Origin: Ignavibacteriales bacterium
GTDB taxonomy: Bacteria; Bacteroidota; Ignavibacteria; Ignavibacteriales; Ignavibacteriaceae
NCBI GenBank assembly: GCA_027349615.1
Contig: DAIEML010000042.1
Location: 1-13,104, forward strand
Length of the DNA: 13,104 nt
Reading direction: 5' to 3'
Within the stretch, counting starts at the first letter, position 1, and the number at the start of each line of letters is the position of its first letter. The notes beneath the pieces are model-generated. The model saw nothing but the letters and a program-made list of their open reading frames with translations, was not told where the DNA came from and did no database searches. The translations under genes and the position numbers were made by a program. Shown in pieces: positions 1 to 7,433 of the stretch.

Positions 1-616
1 TGAAGAATTTGTTGGCGTAGTAATAGAAAAACTTGGCAAAAGAAAAGCGGAAATGAAAAACATGCTTACTTTTAATGAAAATACCAGGCTTGAATTTGTT
101 GTCCCATCTCGCGGTTTAATTGGTTACCGCGCAGAATTCATGACAGACACAAAAGGAACCGGAATTCTTCATCATAATTTTAGCGGATACGAACCATTTA
201 AAGGCGAAATTCTAAATCGTCAACACGGTGCTTTGGTCGCGATGGAAAGTGGCATTGCTTCAGCATATGCAATGTTTAAACTTCAGGAGCGATCTTTATT
301 TTTCATCGAACCTGGAACCAAAGTTTACGAAGGAATGGTTGTCGGAGAAAATTCAAGATTGAATGATATGAATGTTAATGTTACTAAGACAAAACAATTA
401 ACAAACATGCGGGCATCCGGTGCTGACGAGGCAATAAGATTGGAACCGCCAACAATTTTAACTCTTGAACAAGCAATCGAATGGATAACTGACGATGAAT
501 ATGTTGAAGTGACTCCGGAGAACATCAGAATTAGAAAAAAATATTTGACCGAGATGGATAAAAAGAACGCTCGCTTAGCGGCTAAACAAAAAGAAGCAGC
601 TGAAATTGCCCAATAA
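1..616 (+). CDS. typA: GTP-binding protein TypA/BipA, C-terminal part (5' end outside window)
   Basis: This is the C-terminal part of the ribosome-associated translational GTPase TypA/BipA, which acts on the ribosome in the cytoplasm and is linked to 50S assembly and stress or cold adaptation. The open frame runs in from the left edge (first full codon at base 2), so the ATG at 53 is internal and the G domain lies outside the window. The visible 204 residues contain family hallmarks: RGLIGYR and the following GTGILHH (elongation-factor domain V region), then YEGMVVGENSR, KTKQLTNMRASG and EYVEVTPENIRIRKK of the BipA-specific C-terminal domain. It ends with TAA and a short Lys/Ala-rich tail. 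Full-length relatives are about 600 aa, so roughly one third is present. pepD follows 37 bp later on the same strand and may be co-transcribed. The identification is secure. Confidence 0.96.
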   Translation, partial: EEFVGVVIEKLGKRKAEMKNMLTFNENTRLEFVVPSRGLIGYRAEFMTDTKGTGILHHNFSGYEPFKGEILNRQHGALVAMESGIASAYAMFKLQERSLFFIEPGTKVYEGMVVGENSRLNDMNVNVTKTKQLTNMRASGADEAIRLEPPTILTLEQAIEWITDDEYVEVTPENIRIRKKYLTEMDKKNARLAAKQKEAAEIAQ

Positions 617-643
617 ATACAAAAAAAATTTAGTTTAAACTAT

Positions 644-648
644 GGAGG
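644..648 (+). promoter_or_regulatory. Shine-Dalgarno GGAGG that decides the pepD start
   Basis: A perfect GGAGG lies 5 nt before the ATG at 654. It overlaps the alternative in-frame ATG at 642, which has only A/T-rich sequence upstream. This favours initiation at 654. It is the only strong, well-spaced Shine-Dalgarno sequence seen in front of any gene in the window. Confidence 0.7.
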
Positions 649-653
649 CAGAA

Positions 654-2123
654 ATGTCGGAACAAATTCTTAAAGGATTGAAACCAGAAATATTATGGAA
701 AAGATTTTATGAAATTTCAAGAGTTCCGAGGGCATCTAAAAAAGAGGGAAAAGTAATCGAGCATTTTAAAAAATTATTTGCCGAATTGAATGTCACTTAT
801 AAACAAGATAAAGTTGGTAATCTATTAGCTTCAGTTCCGGCTACTAAAGGTTATGAAAAAACTCCAGTTGTTGTTCTTCAAGGCCATGTCGATATGGTTT
901 GTGAAAAAAATAAAAATACAAATCATGATTTTGATATCGACCCTATAAAATTAAAACGAATTGATGGATGGATTACTGCGGATGGCACTACCTTGGGCAG
1001 TGATAATGGAATTGGTGTAGCTGCTGCACTTGCAGTTATCTCTGATAAAGAATTTGTACATGGTCCAATTGAAATTCTTTTAACTGTTGATGAGGAGACC
1101 GGCTTGACTGGTGCCAATAATTTGGAACAAGGTTTTATGAGTGGCAAAATTCTATTAAATCTTGATTCAGAAGAAGATGGAGCTTTTTATGTCGGGTGCA
1201 GCGGTGGAATTGATACTGAAGGAAAATTCAAAATCGATTTTGAAAATGTAAACTCAGATTTTATTTCTTATGATATTTTTGTAACCGGCTTAAAAGGAGG
1301 ACATTCAGGCTTAGATATCAATACCGGACGAGCTAATGCGATAAAGATTTTAGCAAGAATCTTGAAAGAGTTAAATCGATTCGATTATAAAATATCTTCA
1401 ATTACAGGAGGCAGCAAGCGAAATGCAATTCCGCGTGAAGCTGAAGCCACGATATTCGTTCAATTAGAAAATGTTAACGAAATCGAAAAAGTAATTGCAG
1501 ATCTTAAATCAAAATTTAATAATGAATTTAAAGTATCTGATAGTGGACTTAAATTAGAGTTTAACAAAAAAACTGTAGCAGCAAAAAAAGTATTTTCTGA
1601 TGCATTTAAAGAAAGAATTATTAATTCAATTCTTGCAATTCCTCATGGTGTAATTGCCATGAGTCAGGATATTCCGGATTTAGTTGAAACTTCGACTAAT
1701 CTTGCTACTATGACGATGGATAATGATCATTTGGTGATCGGTACTTGCCAGAGAAGTTCAATTGAAAGCGCAAAAAATTATATTGCACAATGTGTTGAAT
1801 CAGTTTTTCATTTGGCAAATGCTAATGTTGCAAATGAGGATGCATATCCAGGATGGAAACCGAATTTGGATTCAGTAATATTAAAAATATCTAAAGTAGT
1901 TTTTAAAGATTTGTTTAATAAAGAACCAGAAATAAAAGCTGTTCATGCCGGATTAGAATGCGGAATTTTAGGAGATAAAGAACCATTTTTGGATATGATA
2001 TCATTCGGTCCTACAATTATTGGCGCTCATTCACCAGATGAAAAAGTTAATATTGAAACCGTCGAAAAATTTTATGAATTGCTAAAAGGTATTTTAACTT
2101 ATATCGCTGAAAAGAAAATATAA
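654..2123 (+). CDS. pepD: aminoacyl-histidine dipeptidase (cytosolic M20 metallopeptidase, PepD)
   Basis: Predicted zinc-dependent dipeptidase of family M20 that cleaves Xaa-His and other dipeptides in the cytoplasm for amino-acid recycling. With the start at 654 it is 489 aa, the usual PepD length. Visible metal and catalytic residues (numbered from 654) are His78 and Asp80 in GHVDMVCEKN, Asp117 in LGSDNGIG, the catalytic/metal pair Glu147-Glu148 in DEETGLTGA, Asp171 in LNLDSEEDG, and a C-terminal His459 in IIGAHSPDEKV. The segment LKGGHSGLDINTGRANA marks the lid/dimerisation domain insertion. There is no signal peptide. The ATG at 642 would add four residues, but the GGAGG at 644-648 supports 654. 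It follows typA by 37 bp with no obvious terminator, and is convergent with the SET-domain gene. Family assignment is firm; exact substrate range is inferred. Confidence 0.93.
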   Translation: MSEQILKGLKPEILWKRFYEISRVPRASKKEGKVIEHFKKLFAELNVTYKQDKVGNLLASVPATKGYEKTPVVVLQGHVDMVCEKNKNTNHDFDIDPIKLKRIDGWITADGTTLGSDNGIGVAAALAVISDKEFVHGPIEILLTVDEETGLTGANNLEQGFMSGKILLNLDSEEDGAFYVGCSGGIDTEGKFKIDFENVNSDFISYDIFVTGLKGGHSGLDINTGRANAIKILARILKELNRFDYKISSITGGSKRNAIPREAEATIFVQLENVNEIEKVIADLKSKFNNEFKVSDSGLKLEFNKKTVAAKKVFSDAFKERIINSILAIPHGVIAMSQDIPDLVETSTNLATMTMDNDHLVIGTCQRSSIESAKNYIAQCVESVFHLANANVANEDAYPGWKPNLDSVILKISKVVFKDLFNKEPEIKAVHAGLECGILGDKEPFLDMISFGPTIIGAHSPDEKVNIETVEKFYELLKGILTYIAEKKI

Positions 2124-2157
2124 ATTTTTATTTATTGTCTAAGAATAAAATAATCAA

Positions 2158-2541
2158 CTAACCACAAAGCGAACAACAGCAAGCTTCATAAATTTCTTCA
2201 TAACCGTAATCTATTGTAAGCTCATCGCCGGCATTAATATTTTTGTAAGCAACTAGTAGAAGGCTATTCCCATCTCTATCTAAAACTTCACAATTAAAAT
2301 CACAATTATGATTTATATATTTTATTTTTTCAGTGTTTGAAGTGTCAATGTATGAATCGCCGTTCCAAAAAATGTAGACATTATTTTCTTCTTCTCGGCG
2401 AATACATTCTTGTTCATCAATAACTTCGCCTCTAATAATCATTATCTCTTTTCCCATCGGAATAAATTTATTAGTAAAAAGCCCTTTCCCATGGATGTTT
2501 GAAGATTTTACTTCTATGTATGTTTCGAAAGTATTTGTCAT
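2158..2541 (-). CDS. small SET-domain protein (putative protein-lysine methyltransferase)
   Basis: A 127-aa protein that is almost entirely one SET domain, a fold that transfers methyl groups from S-adenosylmethionine to protein lysines. Visible motifs are GKGLF (residues 18-22), the pseudoknot motif YINHNCDFNC (75-84, matching the canonical NHSCxPN) and GDELTIDYGY (105-114) with the usual catalytic-site Tyr. The C-terminus is a short Cys cluster, CCCSLCG (121-127). It looks like a clipped post-SET zinc motif, possibly completed by Cys80 or Cys84. There is no signal peptide, so it is probably cytoplasmic. Its ATG overlaps the stop codon of the upstream minus-strand gene (ATGA, 2538-2541), implying translational coupling. 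An AAGGAG lies upstream but about 14 nt from the ATG, which is further than usual. The substrate is unknown; bacterial members have been linked to ribosomal or chromatin-like proteins only in a few cases. Confidence 0.85.
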   Translation of the reverse strand: MTNTFETYIEVKSSNIHGKGLFTNKFIPMGKEIMIIRGEVIDEQECIRREEENNVYIFWNGDSYIDTSNTEKIKYINHNCDFNCEVLDRDGNSLLLVAYKNINAGDELTIDYGYEEIYEACCCSLCG

Positions 2542-2990
2542 TGCGTATTGCTTGTCTCCTTGGTTTCAATTTTTGTTATTTTTTCTTTTAAAATTTTAAG
2601 AAATGAGATATCAGAAATTGGGTAAGTGTATTTTATCGAATCAGGATAGTCTTCAATATGGTAGTTAAAATTATAAATTTCTTTATTGTTAATCCCAAAA
2701 TAAACAACTTTTAAAATTCCATATCTATCAGATTTTAAATCTAAGGCATACTGAATTTGCGATCTATAAATTTTTTCTGGGACTTCCTTAAATTCAAGAG
2801 GCTGTTTATTCATTTGAAGAATCCAAATATTAATCTTTACAGCAGGCAATGAGTCGAGTGAAGATGCATCATACCAAATTTTTTGATTAGAGTTTTCCGT
2901 CAAAAATTTCCATTGCATATTTCCATTTTGAGCAATTAGATTAATGCCTGATATACAAAAAAATATTAATATTTTTAATAAAACTTTCAT
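2538..2990 (-). CDS. small secreted protein, weakly resembling the surface-adhesin E-like family
   Basis: A 150-aa protein with a clear signal peptide: Lys-containing n-region, hydrophobic core at about residues 3-18, and likely cleavage after Ala20 (LIA-QN). There is no lipobox, so it should be a soluble periplasmic or exported protein. The mature part starts with WKFL, followed by KIWYDASSLDSLPAVKINIW. A Trp, then an aromatic-Asp-x-Ser-Ser-Leu strand, then a conserved Trp strand is reminiscent of the surface-adhesin protein E-like fold, but similarity judged by eye is weak. The C-terminal third is Lys/Glu/Thr-rich. The stop overlaps the ATG of the SET-domain gene by 4 bp, so the two form an operon. 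No specific function can be assigned. Confidence 0.75.
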   Translation of the reverse strand: MKVLLKILIFFCISGINLIAQNGNMQWKFLTENSNQKIWYDASSLDSLPAVKINIWILQMNKQPLEFKEVPEKIYRSQIQYALDLKSDRYGILKVVYFGINNKEIYNFNYHIEDYPDSIKYTYPISDISFLKILKEKITKIETKETSNTQ

Positions 2991-3220
2991 AAAATATATT
3001 TACTTAGTTTGCGATGCGAAGTTACAGAAATTTATTGATATTTAAAATATGGTTATTTAATTTCACACAGCAAATTTTACTTTTGCTATTATTGAGTAAG
3101 TAATATTTGTTTTTATTTCTCTGACAAATTAGCAGTAATATTCTGCTTGATTTATTTTAAGTTATTCTTAATCATGACTATTACAATGAGATGCAAAGGG
3201 GATATCCAGCATATCACTTT

Positions 3221-3242
3221 TTTAAATAATTATTTAAATAAT
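3221..3242 (+). repeat. tandem direct repeat TTTAAATAAT x2 before the beta-lactamase-like gene
   Basis: TTTAAATAAT occurs at 3221-3230 and again at 3233-3242, a 12-bp period, ending 4 bp before the ATG at 3247. It occupies the place where a ribosome-binding site would be. An 8-bp palindrome, GGATATCC, lies just upstream at 3200-3207. In such AT-rich DNA the repeat may be chance; a regulatory role is only a possibility. Confidence 0.3.
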
Positions 3243-3246
3243 ATTT

Positions 3247-4143
3247 ATGAAGAATAATATGAAAAAATTATTATTTATAGTTTTCATAATTCTAGGGAGA
3301 CTAATTATGGCGCAGGAAAATTTAACTGTACTTAAAAAAAATATTCAAAACGAATTTAATAAAACTGACGGACGGTTCGCATTAGTGTTTTGGGAGCTTG
3401 AACCGAATGGCGAGCATATTTTTATAAATGAAAAAGAAAACTTCCATGCTGCCAGCACAATGAAAACTGCAGTAATGATTGAAGTGTTTAGGCAAGCTGA
3501 AGAAGGTAAATTTAATCTTAATGATTCATTACTTATTAAAAATGAATTTAAAAGCATTGTTGACAGCTCAATATATTCATTAAATCTATCAGATGATTCT
3601 GGTGAAGATCTATATCATTTTATCGGAAAGAAAAAAACAATATTGGATTTAGTTTATGATATGATAACAGTAAGTAGCAATCTTGCAACAAACATATTAA
3701 TTGATCTAGTTAATCCCAAAAACATAATGGCTACGATGAAAAAATTAGGTGCAAATGATATTCAGGTTATGCGTGGTGTCGAAGATCTTAAAGCATTTGA
3801 TTTAGGCATAAATAATACGACAACTGCATACGATTTGATGATCCTATTTAATAAAATATTTATGAGTGAAGTAGCATCAAAAGAATCTTGCGACGAAATG
3901 ATTAAAATATTGCTAAATCAAAAACTAAATTCTATTATACCGGCTTTATTACCAACTGATATAAAAGTAGCTCACAAAACTGGTTCAATTAACGGCGTTG
4001 TGCATGATTCTGGAATTGTATTCCTTCCGAATGATAAAAAATATATTTTAGTTATTTTGTCAAAGAATTTAAAAAGCAATGATCAGGGAGTAGAAACTGA
4101 AGCAAAAGTATCAAAACTAATTTATAATTATGTGATGCAATAA
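3247..4143 (+). CDS. class A beta-lactamase-related secreted serine hydrolase
   Basis: A 298-aa protein of the class A beta-lactamase / D-Ala-D-Ala transpeptidase-like fold, expected to be exported to the periplasm. The N-terminus is a signal peptide (Lys-rich start, hydrophobic 7-20, likely cleavage near MAQ-E at 23). Active-site motifs are present in order: Ser70-x-x-Lys73 (STMK, nucleophile and general base), Ser143-Ser-Asn145 (SSN in place of the classical SDN), RGVED with Glu179 as the candidate omega-loop deacylation glutamate, and Lys244-Thr-Gly (HKTGS). Length is typical of class A enzymes. Start: ATG at 3247 is followed by another in-frame ATG at 3259; neither has a Shine-Dalgarno sequence. 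No regulator of the BlaI/BlaR or AmpR type is adjacent. Members with RGVED and SSN include both true beta-lactamases and proteins annotated only as serine hydrolases, so resistance activity is not proven. Confidence 0.88.
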   Translation: MKNNMKKLLFIVFIILGRLIMAQENLTVLKKNIQNEFNKTDGRFALVFWELEPNGEHIFINEKENFHAASTMKTAVMIEVFRQAEEGKFNLNDSLLIKNEFKSIVDSSIYSLNLSDDSGEDLYHFIGKKKTILDLVYDMITVSSNLATNILIDLVNPKNIMATMKKLGANDIQVMRGVEDLKAFDLGINNTTTAYDLMILFNKIFMSEVASKESCDEMIKILLNQKLNSIIPALLPTDIKVAHKTGSINGVVHDSGIVFLPNDKKYILVILSKNLKSNDQGVETEAKVSKLIYNYVMQ

Positions 4144-4164
4144 AAACAAATGAGAAATAATTTT

Positions 4165-4170
4165 TATAAT
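4165..4170 (+). promoter_or_regulatory. candidate -10 hexamer TATAAT upstream of the PAS/GAF gene
   Basis: A perfect TATAAT sits 53 bp before the ATG at 4224, but no good -35 sequence lies at the right distance (that position overlaps the end of the upstream gene). AT-rich background makes chance matches common. Confidence 0.2.
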
Positions 4171-4223
4171 TTAAATTTTGGTAGAAAATTTTTGGTGCAC
4201 ACATAAGCAAGAGTATTTAATAA

Positions 4224-7175
4224 ATGGTTAAGGATAAAAATTATTTTGAAAATAATTCAGGATATTGGGAATTAAATTTAATCACCAGAGAATTTTTATT
4301 TTCTGAAGAACTAAAAAGATTAATTTATCCAGTAAGTGAAGATGATAATTTATCTTTTGATAGTTTTTTAAAATTTGTTAATGATGAAGATCGAAAAAGT
4401 TTAATCCAGTTATTTGAACTTCCTTTAACAAATCAAAAAATATTTTCAATAGATTTCAGAATTACAAACCATAATAATGCAGCTCAGCATTTGTGTTTTA
4501 AAGGAGAAGTAAAAACCAACGATAAAAATCAACCGATTAAAATTAGCGGATTTGGATTTGATATTTCAGTGCAAAAAAATAATGAAAGAAAATTAGAAGC
4601 TCAAATTCAAATAATCCAAATTTTATCCAGTGCAAAAATACTTAATGAGGTTGTGCAAAATATTTTAAAGATTATTTGCGAAAGCACTAATTGGCTTATT
4701 GGCGAATTATGGCTTCCAGATTATTCTGCAAACTTATTAAATTTAGAAGGAAACTGGTCAAGTCCTAACATAAATGCTGATGAATTTATTGAAGTAAGTA
4801 AAAGATGCAAATTTGGATTTGGCGTTAGTTTACAAGGTAGAGTTTGGGAAAGCGGTGAAGCTTCGTGGAGCAGTAATATTGTTGATGATCAGTTTTTCCC
4901 AAGGACTAACCTAGCTGCGAAATTAAATCTTAAAACTGCATTAGCATTTCCGATAAAATCATTGAATAAGATTTTGGGGATAATGGCATTTTATAAAAAT
5001 AATTTCTTTGAACCGGATAATGAATTTTTAAATATGCTTGATTTCATAGGTAGTCAAATTGGTGATTTTATTGAGCGTGAAAAAAATGAACCAACTTTTC
5101 ATGAAAGCGAAGGACTATATAAAACGCTTGTAGAAATTTCGCCGGACGCAATAACTTATACAGATCTTAGCGGCAAAATTCTTTTTTGTAATCAACAAGC
5201 GGCAGAACTTTTTGAATTTAATTCAGTTGAAGAATTAATAGAACAAAATATTTATGCATTCACCGCACCTGAAGATCAGAATAACGCAATAAGAAATGAA
5301 AATGCAACCATTGAACTTGGTAAAACTAAAAATATCGAATATACTTTACTTAAAAGAAACGGTGCTAGGTTTAATGCTGAAGTTAATACTTCAATTGTAA
5401 GAGATGTTTCTGGAAAACCAAAAGCTTTTATTGGTGTAATTAGAGATATTACAAAAAGGAAACTTGCTGAAGAAGAAATAAAAATTAGAATTGAGCAGCA
5501 AGCGAAAATTGCGGAATTTGGACAATTTGCTTTAGCTGGACACGACGTTCGAAAAATAATGAATCGAGCAATTGAAATTTTAGTTAATACTCTTAAAGTA
5601 GAATTTTGCGAATTACTTGAACTTCTTCCCGATGATAAAACATTATTATTAACTGCTGGTTACGGTTGGAAAAAAGGTTCTATGATGAAAACCAAATTAA
5701 ATTCCGGAATTGATTCGCATGCCGGATTTACTTTACTTTCTGATGAACCGATTGTTGTTGAGAATTTTTATTCTGAAAAAAGATTTAAAGCATCAAAATT
5801 ATTAAAAGATCATAAAGTAATTTCGGGAATTACTGTTGTAATCAAAGGTAAAAATAAACCATTCGGAATCCTTGGTCTGCACAGCACTAAACCTAGATTA
5901 TTTACTAAAAACGATTCACATTTTCTTCAAGCTGCAGCTAATATTCTTGCAATGGGCATTGAAAGAAAAAATGTTGAAGATGAATTAGCAAAATCACTAA
6001 AAATATCCAAACAACTTCAACTGCAAGCAGAAGAAAGTAAAAACCGATTGCAGCTGCTCTCAGAAGCAAGTATAATTTTAAATTCCTCTTTAAATTATTT
6101 CCAAACAATTACTAATGTTGCAAATCAGATTGTTCCATCCATTGCAGATTTATGTATAATTGATTTGATTGAAAGAGAAGAAGTTCGAAATATAATTGTA
6201 TCAAATCCTGAACTTAGTAGTAAGGTTGAAATTAAGAATTTGGAAAGGACAATCGCAAATGATTTTTATTCCAATATAAGAATCACAAAAATATTAGAAT
6301 TGAACGAATCAAAATTATTCAACCAAATAGATGATCTAATTTATTATTGGAACGTGCAAGAAATCGAATTATTAAATATTATTAAAAATTTAAAATTTAA
6401 TTCAGCGGAAATTATACCTATAAGAATAAGAGGCAGAATAATTGGATCAATCAATTTATTATCCTGTAAAAATAATTTTAATTATGCTGCTGCAGATATA
6501 AAATTTATAGAAGACATGGCAAGGCGAATGTCTACAGCAATAGAAACATCAAGATTATTTGGTGAATCGAAATTATTGAATGAAAAATTAAATAGAAAAG
6601 CTAAAGAACGTACTGAAGAATTAGAAATATCAAATACGGAACTTGAAGTTGAAATAAAATTAAGAAAAAATATTATTAAGGATTATAATGATTTAGTTGC
6701 GCAGCAATCAGGTATCCTTGAGCTTCTTCAAAAGTCGGAAATTGAAGCGAACCAGATGCAGTTTATGCATGAATTAATATTGTTAGTCCCTCGGGTTTTG
6801 CACAATGAATATTGCGGTATATTTGAATTTCAAGCTGAAAATAAAAAATTTATATTGCGTGCCGGCATTGGATGGAATCCAACTGATGTTGGAAGCTTAA
6901 AAATTGATGTAAAACCAGAATTTCAAGAAGGTTATATATTATTAAATAATGAAAATCTAATTGTCGAAAATTATGAAAGCAATAATAAATTTATTTTGCA
7001 TCAGTCTTTGTATAATAACAACGTTAAAATTGGTTTAAGTGTATTGATAAAAAATAAAAATAAGAATTATGGGGTGTTAAGTATATACTCTGTAAAAAAT
7101 AATAACTTTACTCATGACGAAATTAGATTTATAAAAGTTATTTCTTACATTCTTACAAAAGTTTTAGAAAAATAA
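4224..7175 (+). CDS. multi-sensor PAS-GAF-PAS-GAF-GAF-GAF protein without an output domain
   Basis: A 983-aa cytoplasmic sensory protein; no signal peptide or membrane span is visible. Modules in order (approximate residues): PAS-like 8-118 (starts SGYWELNL and ends GFDISVQK); GAF 130-284; PAS 296-412, a clear S-box ending GVIRDITKRK; GAF 427-583; GAF 605-778; a charged coiled coil 778-830 (KERTEELEISNTELEVEI); and a final GAF 845-983 that reaches the stop codon. The second and fourth GAF domains resemble each other (GYGW versus GIGW, VVENF versus IVENY, FGILGLHS versus YGVLSIYS), suggesting internal duplication. No HisKA, HATPase, GGDEF, EAL, PP2C, receiver or DNA-binding domain is visible. 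Such proteins may act as ligand-binding partners of kinases. The gene lies 80 bp after the beta-lactamase-like gene and begins a same-strand signalling block. The start has no Shine-Dalgarno sequence but lies just upstream of the first domain. Confidence 0.88.
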   Translation: MVKDKNYFENNSGYWELNLITREFLFSEELKRLIYPVSEDDNLSFDSFLKFVNDEDRKSLIQLFELPLTNQKIFSIDFRITNHNNAAQHLCFKGEVKTNDKNQPIKISGFGFDISVQKNNERKLEAQIQIIQILSSAKILNEVVQNILKIICESTNWLIGELWLPDYSANLLNLEGNWSSPNINADEFIEVSKRCKFGFGVSLQGRVWESGEASWSSNIVDDQFFPRTNLAAKLNLKTALAFPIKSLNKILGIMAFYKNNFFEPDNEFLNMLDFIGSQIGDFIEREKNEPTFHESEGLYKTLVEISPDAITYTDLSGKILFCNQQAAELFEFNSVEELIEQNIYAFTAPEDQNNAIRNENATIELGKTKNIEYTLLKRNGARFNAEVNTSIVRDVSGKPKAFIGVIRDITKRKLAEEEIKIRIEQQAKIAEFGQFALAGHDVRKIMNRAIEILVNTLKVEFCELLELLPDDKTLLLTAGYGWKKGSMMKTKLNSGIDSHAGFTLLSDEPIVVENFYSEKRFKASKLLKDHKVISGITVVIKGKNKPFGILGLHSTKPRLFTKNDSHFLQAAANILAMGIERKNVEDELAKSLKISKQLQLQAEESKNRLQLLSEASIILNSSLNYFQTITNVANQIVPSIADLCIIDLIEREEVRNIIVSNPELSSKVEIKNLERTIANDFYSNIRITKILELNESKLFNQIDDLIYYWNVQEIELLNIIKNLKFNSAEIIPIRIRGRIIGSINLLSCKNNFNYAAADIKFIEDMARRMSTAIETSRLFGESKLLNEKLNRKAKERTEELEISNTELEVEIKLRKNIIKDYNDLVAQQSGILELLQKSEIEANQMQFMHELILLVPRVLHNEYCGIFEFQAENKKFILRAGIGWNPTDVGSLKIDVKPEFQEGYILLNNENLIVENYESNNKFILHQSLYNNNVKIGLSVLIKNKNKNYGVLSIYSVKNNNFTHDEIRFIKVISYILTKVLEK

Positions 7176-7180
7176 TTAGG

Positions 7181-7213
7181 GATAAAATTTTTCATGTAGT
7201 CCTTTTATCTACA
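7181..7213 (+). terminator. candidate stem-loop(s) after the PAS/GAF gene
   Basis: Just after the stop codon, GATAAAA (7181-7187) can pair with TTTTATC (7203-7209) over a 15-nt loop. Alternatively TGTAG (7195-7199) pairs with CTACA (7209-7213) over a 9-nt loop. The two pairings share one base and compete. No T-run follows, so it is not a classical intrinsic terminator. The second form resembles the hairpin at 10674-10694. Confidence 0.25.
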
Positions 7214-7279
7214 AAAATAATCTTAAAACTACTACAGCATAATTGTTTTTACTATATTATTTTTTTATATAAAGTTTTC

Positions 7280-7291
7280 AATTTGCAAATT
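7280..7291 (+). promoter_or_regulatory. 12-bp perfect palindrome AATTTGCAAATT, possible operator
   Basis: A perfect 12-bp inverted repeat lies in the 258-bp leader of the response-regulator gene, about 140 bp before its ATG. Two bases after it, AAATTTG (7294-7300) repeats a half-site-like sequence. Dyad symmetry of this size fits a binding site for a dimeric regulator, possibly the LuxR-type protein encoded downstream. AT-rich palindromes also arise by chance. Confidence 0.25.
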
Positions 7292-7323
7292 AGAAATTTG
7301 AGTTTACTTTAAAAACAGTAAAG

Positions 7324-7352
7324 CTGGGGAAAGATTTTTTCTTTTTTCTCAG
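7324..7352 (+). other. imperfect RNA hairpin in the leader of the response-regulator gene
   Basis: The arm CTGGGGAAAGA (7324-7334) can pair with the arm 7342-7352 (TTTTTTCTCAG) over a 7-nt pyrimidine loop, giving an 11-bp stem with three G-U pairs. It stands out as the only G-run in this AT-rich leader. No T-tract follows. It could be a leader structure or a weak terminator; the sequence alone cannot decide. Confidence 0.2.
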
Positions 7353-7433
7353 TTAATGGCATTCATTGTTGCTAGTGTATACTTAAGAATTTCAAAAATT
7401 AAAATAATATTTTATTAATTAACGGTTAGATAA

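Noticed and set aside
642..653. ATG at 642 as the pepD start
   Set aside because: GGAGG at 644-648 lies 5 nt before ATG 654 and would be inside the coding region if 642 were used; no ribosome-binding site precedes 642.
2124..2157. Bidirectional terminator between the convergent pepD and SET-domain genes
   Set aside because: Only short A/T-only complementary runs are visible, with no GC-containing stem, so no terminator can be supported.
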